Below, piece by piece: positions 63,875-64,000 of a stretch of 64,000 bases of DNA. The notes under the pieces were generated by a model, which made no database searches, was not told the origin of the DNA, and was given only the letters and a program-made list of their open reading frames with translations. The stretch is taken from the NCBI RefSeq assembly GCF_038070105.1, contig NZ_JBBPBZ010000004.1, positions 1 through 64,000 on the forward strand, read 5' to 3'. Source of the DNA: Methylocystis sp. IM3. Its GTDB lineage: Bacteria; Pseudomonadota; Alphaproteobacteria; Rhizobiales; Beijerinckiaceae. Within the stretch, counting starts at the first letter, position 1. The number at the start of each line of letters is the position of its first letter. Both the position numbers and the translations under genes were made by a program.

Positions 63875-64000
63875 TTGCTTCCCTTTTTTTTCGACCCGGT
63901 AAGTAATTTTATCGCGTGCCGGTCACGTGCCAGCTCGGTACCTCGAAGCGTATATCAGTCCACCTTTGCGGCAATCTCACCGGAACGAAAGATTGGGCGA

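Overview
The window looks like part of an accessory replicon of an alphaproteobacterium of the Hyphomicrobiales (Rhizobiales) type. The best evidence is a complete repABC plasmid core at 54.5-58.3 kb, with an antisense counter-transcript RNA signature between repB and repC and two parS-like palindromes at 50.4 kb. The high GC content, an scpB/DUF1403 pair of the kind seen on rhizobial plasmids, and many insertion-sequence families typical of the group agree. Genus cannot be fixed from the sequence alone.

Layout. 0-9 kb is a decaying accessory stretch: a BRO-N fragment, a resolvase tail, a frameshifted histidine kinase, an XRE regulator with repeated operators, a flavin-type dehydrogenase, a broken IS6 element, a DUF899 gene with a nonsense codon and a frameshifted regulator. 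9-16.3 kb carries metabolic and stress genes: an isochorismatase-like hydrolase with a divergent GlxA/AraC-type regulator, a prephenate dehydrogenase behind an attenuator-like leader, and a pirin-wrbA pair with a divergent LysR regulator.

16.5-36.2 kb is the functional core, an assimilatory nitrate island on the minus strand. In transcription order it contains an outer-membrane double-barrel protein, mobile-element debris, nasT-nasS, an outer-membrane channel, a second and broken nasT-nasS, then nirA, a flavoprotein reductase, nasA, narK and a PP2C-phosphatase/Ser-Thr-kinase fusion. The two structural transcription units each begin with a sigma-54-type promoter followed by a dual-hexaloop RNA leader and a Rho-independent terminator, which is the arrangement recognised by ANTAR proteins such as NasT. 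This predicts that ammonium limitation (through NtrC and sigma-54) and nitrate/nitrite (through NasS releasing NasT) jointly switch on uptake and reduction. The nasT-nasS-leader-target module has been duplicated, and a third remnant survives at 33.7-34.1 kb.

36.6-45 kb is mobile DNA around a metal-type RND efflux remnant: an IS66 element with a perfect 8-bp target duplication, an IS91/integrase deletion derivative that has cut czcA off after nine codons, an intact czcB-like adaptor, and a PepSY-response regulator-histidine kinase operon. 45-54.3 kb holds scpB-DUF1403 with a loxP-like palindrome, a broken toxin-antitoxin locus, a HEAT-repeat protein, parS-like sites, decayed WGR, IS110 and IS5 genes, and a complete IS91-type element with its tyrosine recombinase. 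54.5-58.3 kb is repABC. 58.7-62.6 kb is an SNF2 helicase-SWIM pair, followed by an SRPBCC protein and an acidic hypothetical protein.

Most lesions (frameshifts, nonsense codons, truncations) fall in accessory genes and transposases, while the long nas, repABC and SNF2 genes are open throughout. This favours real decay over poor sequence quality.
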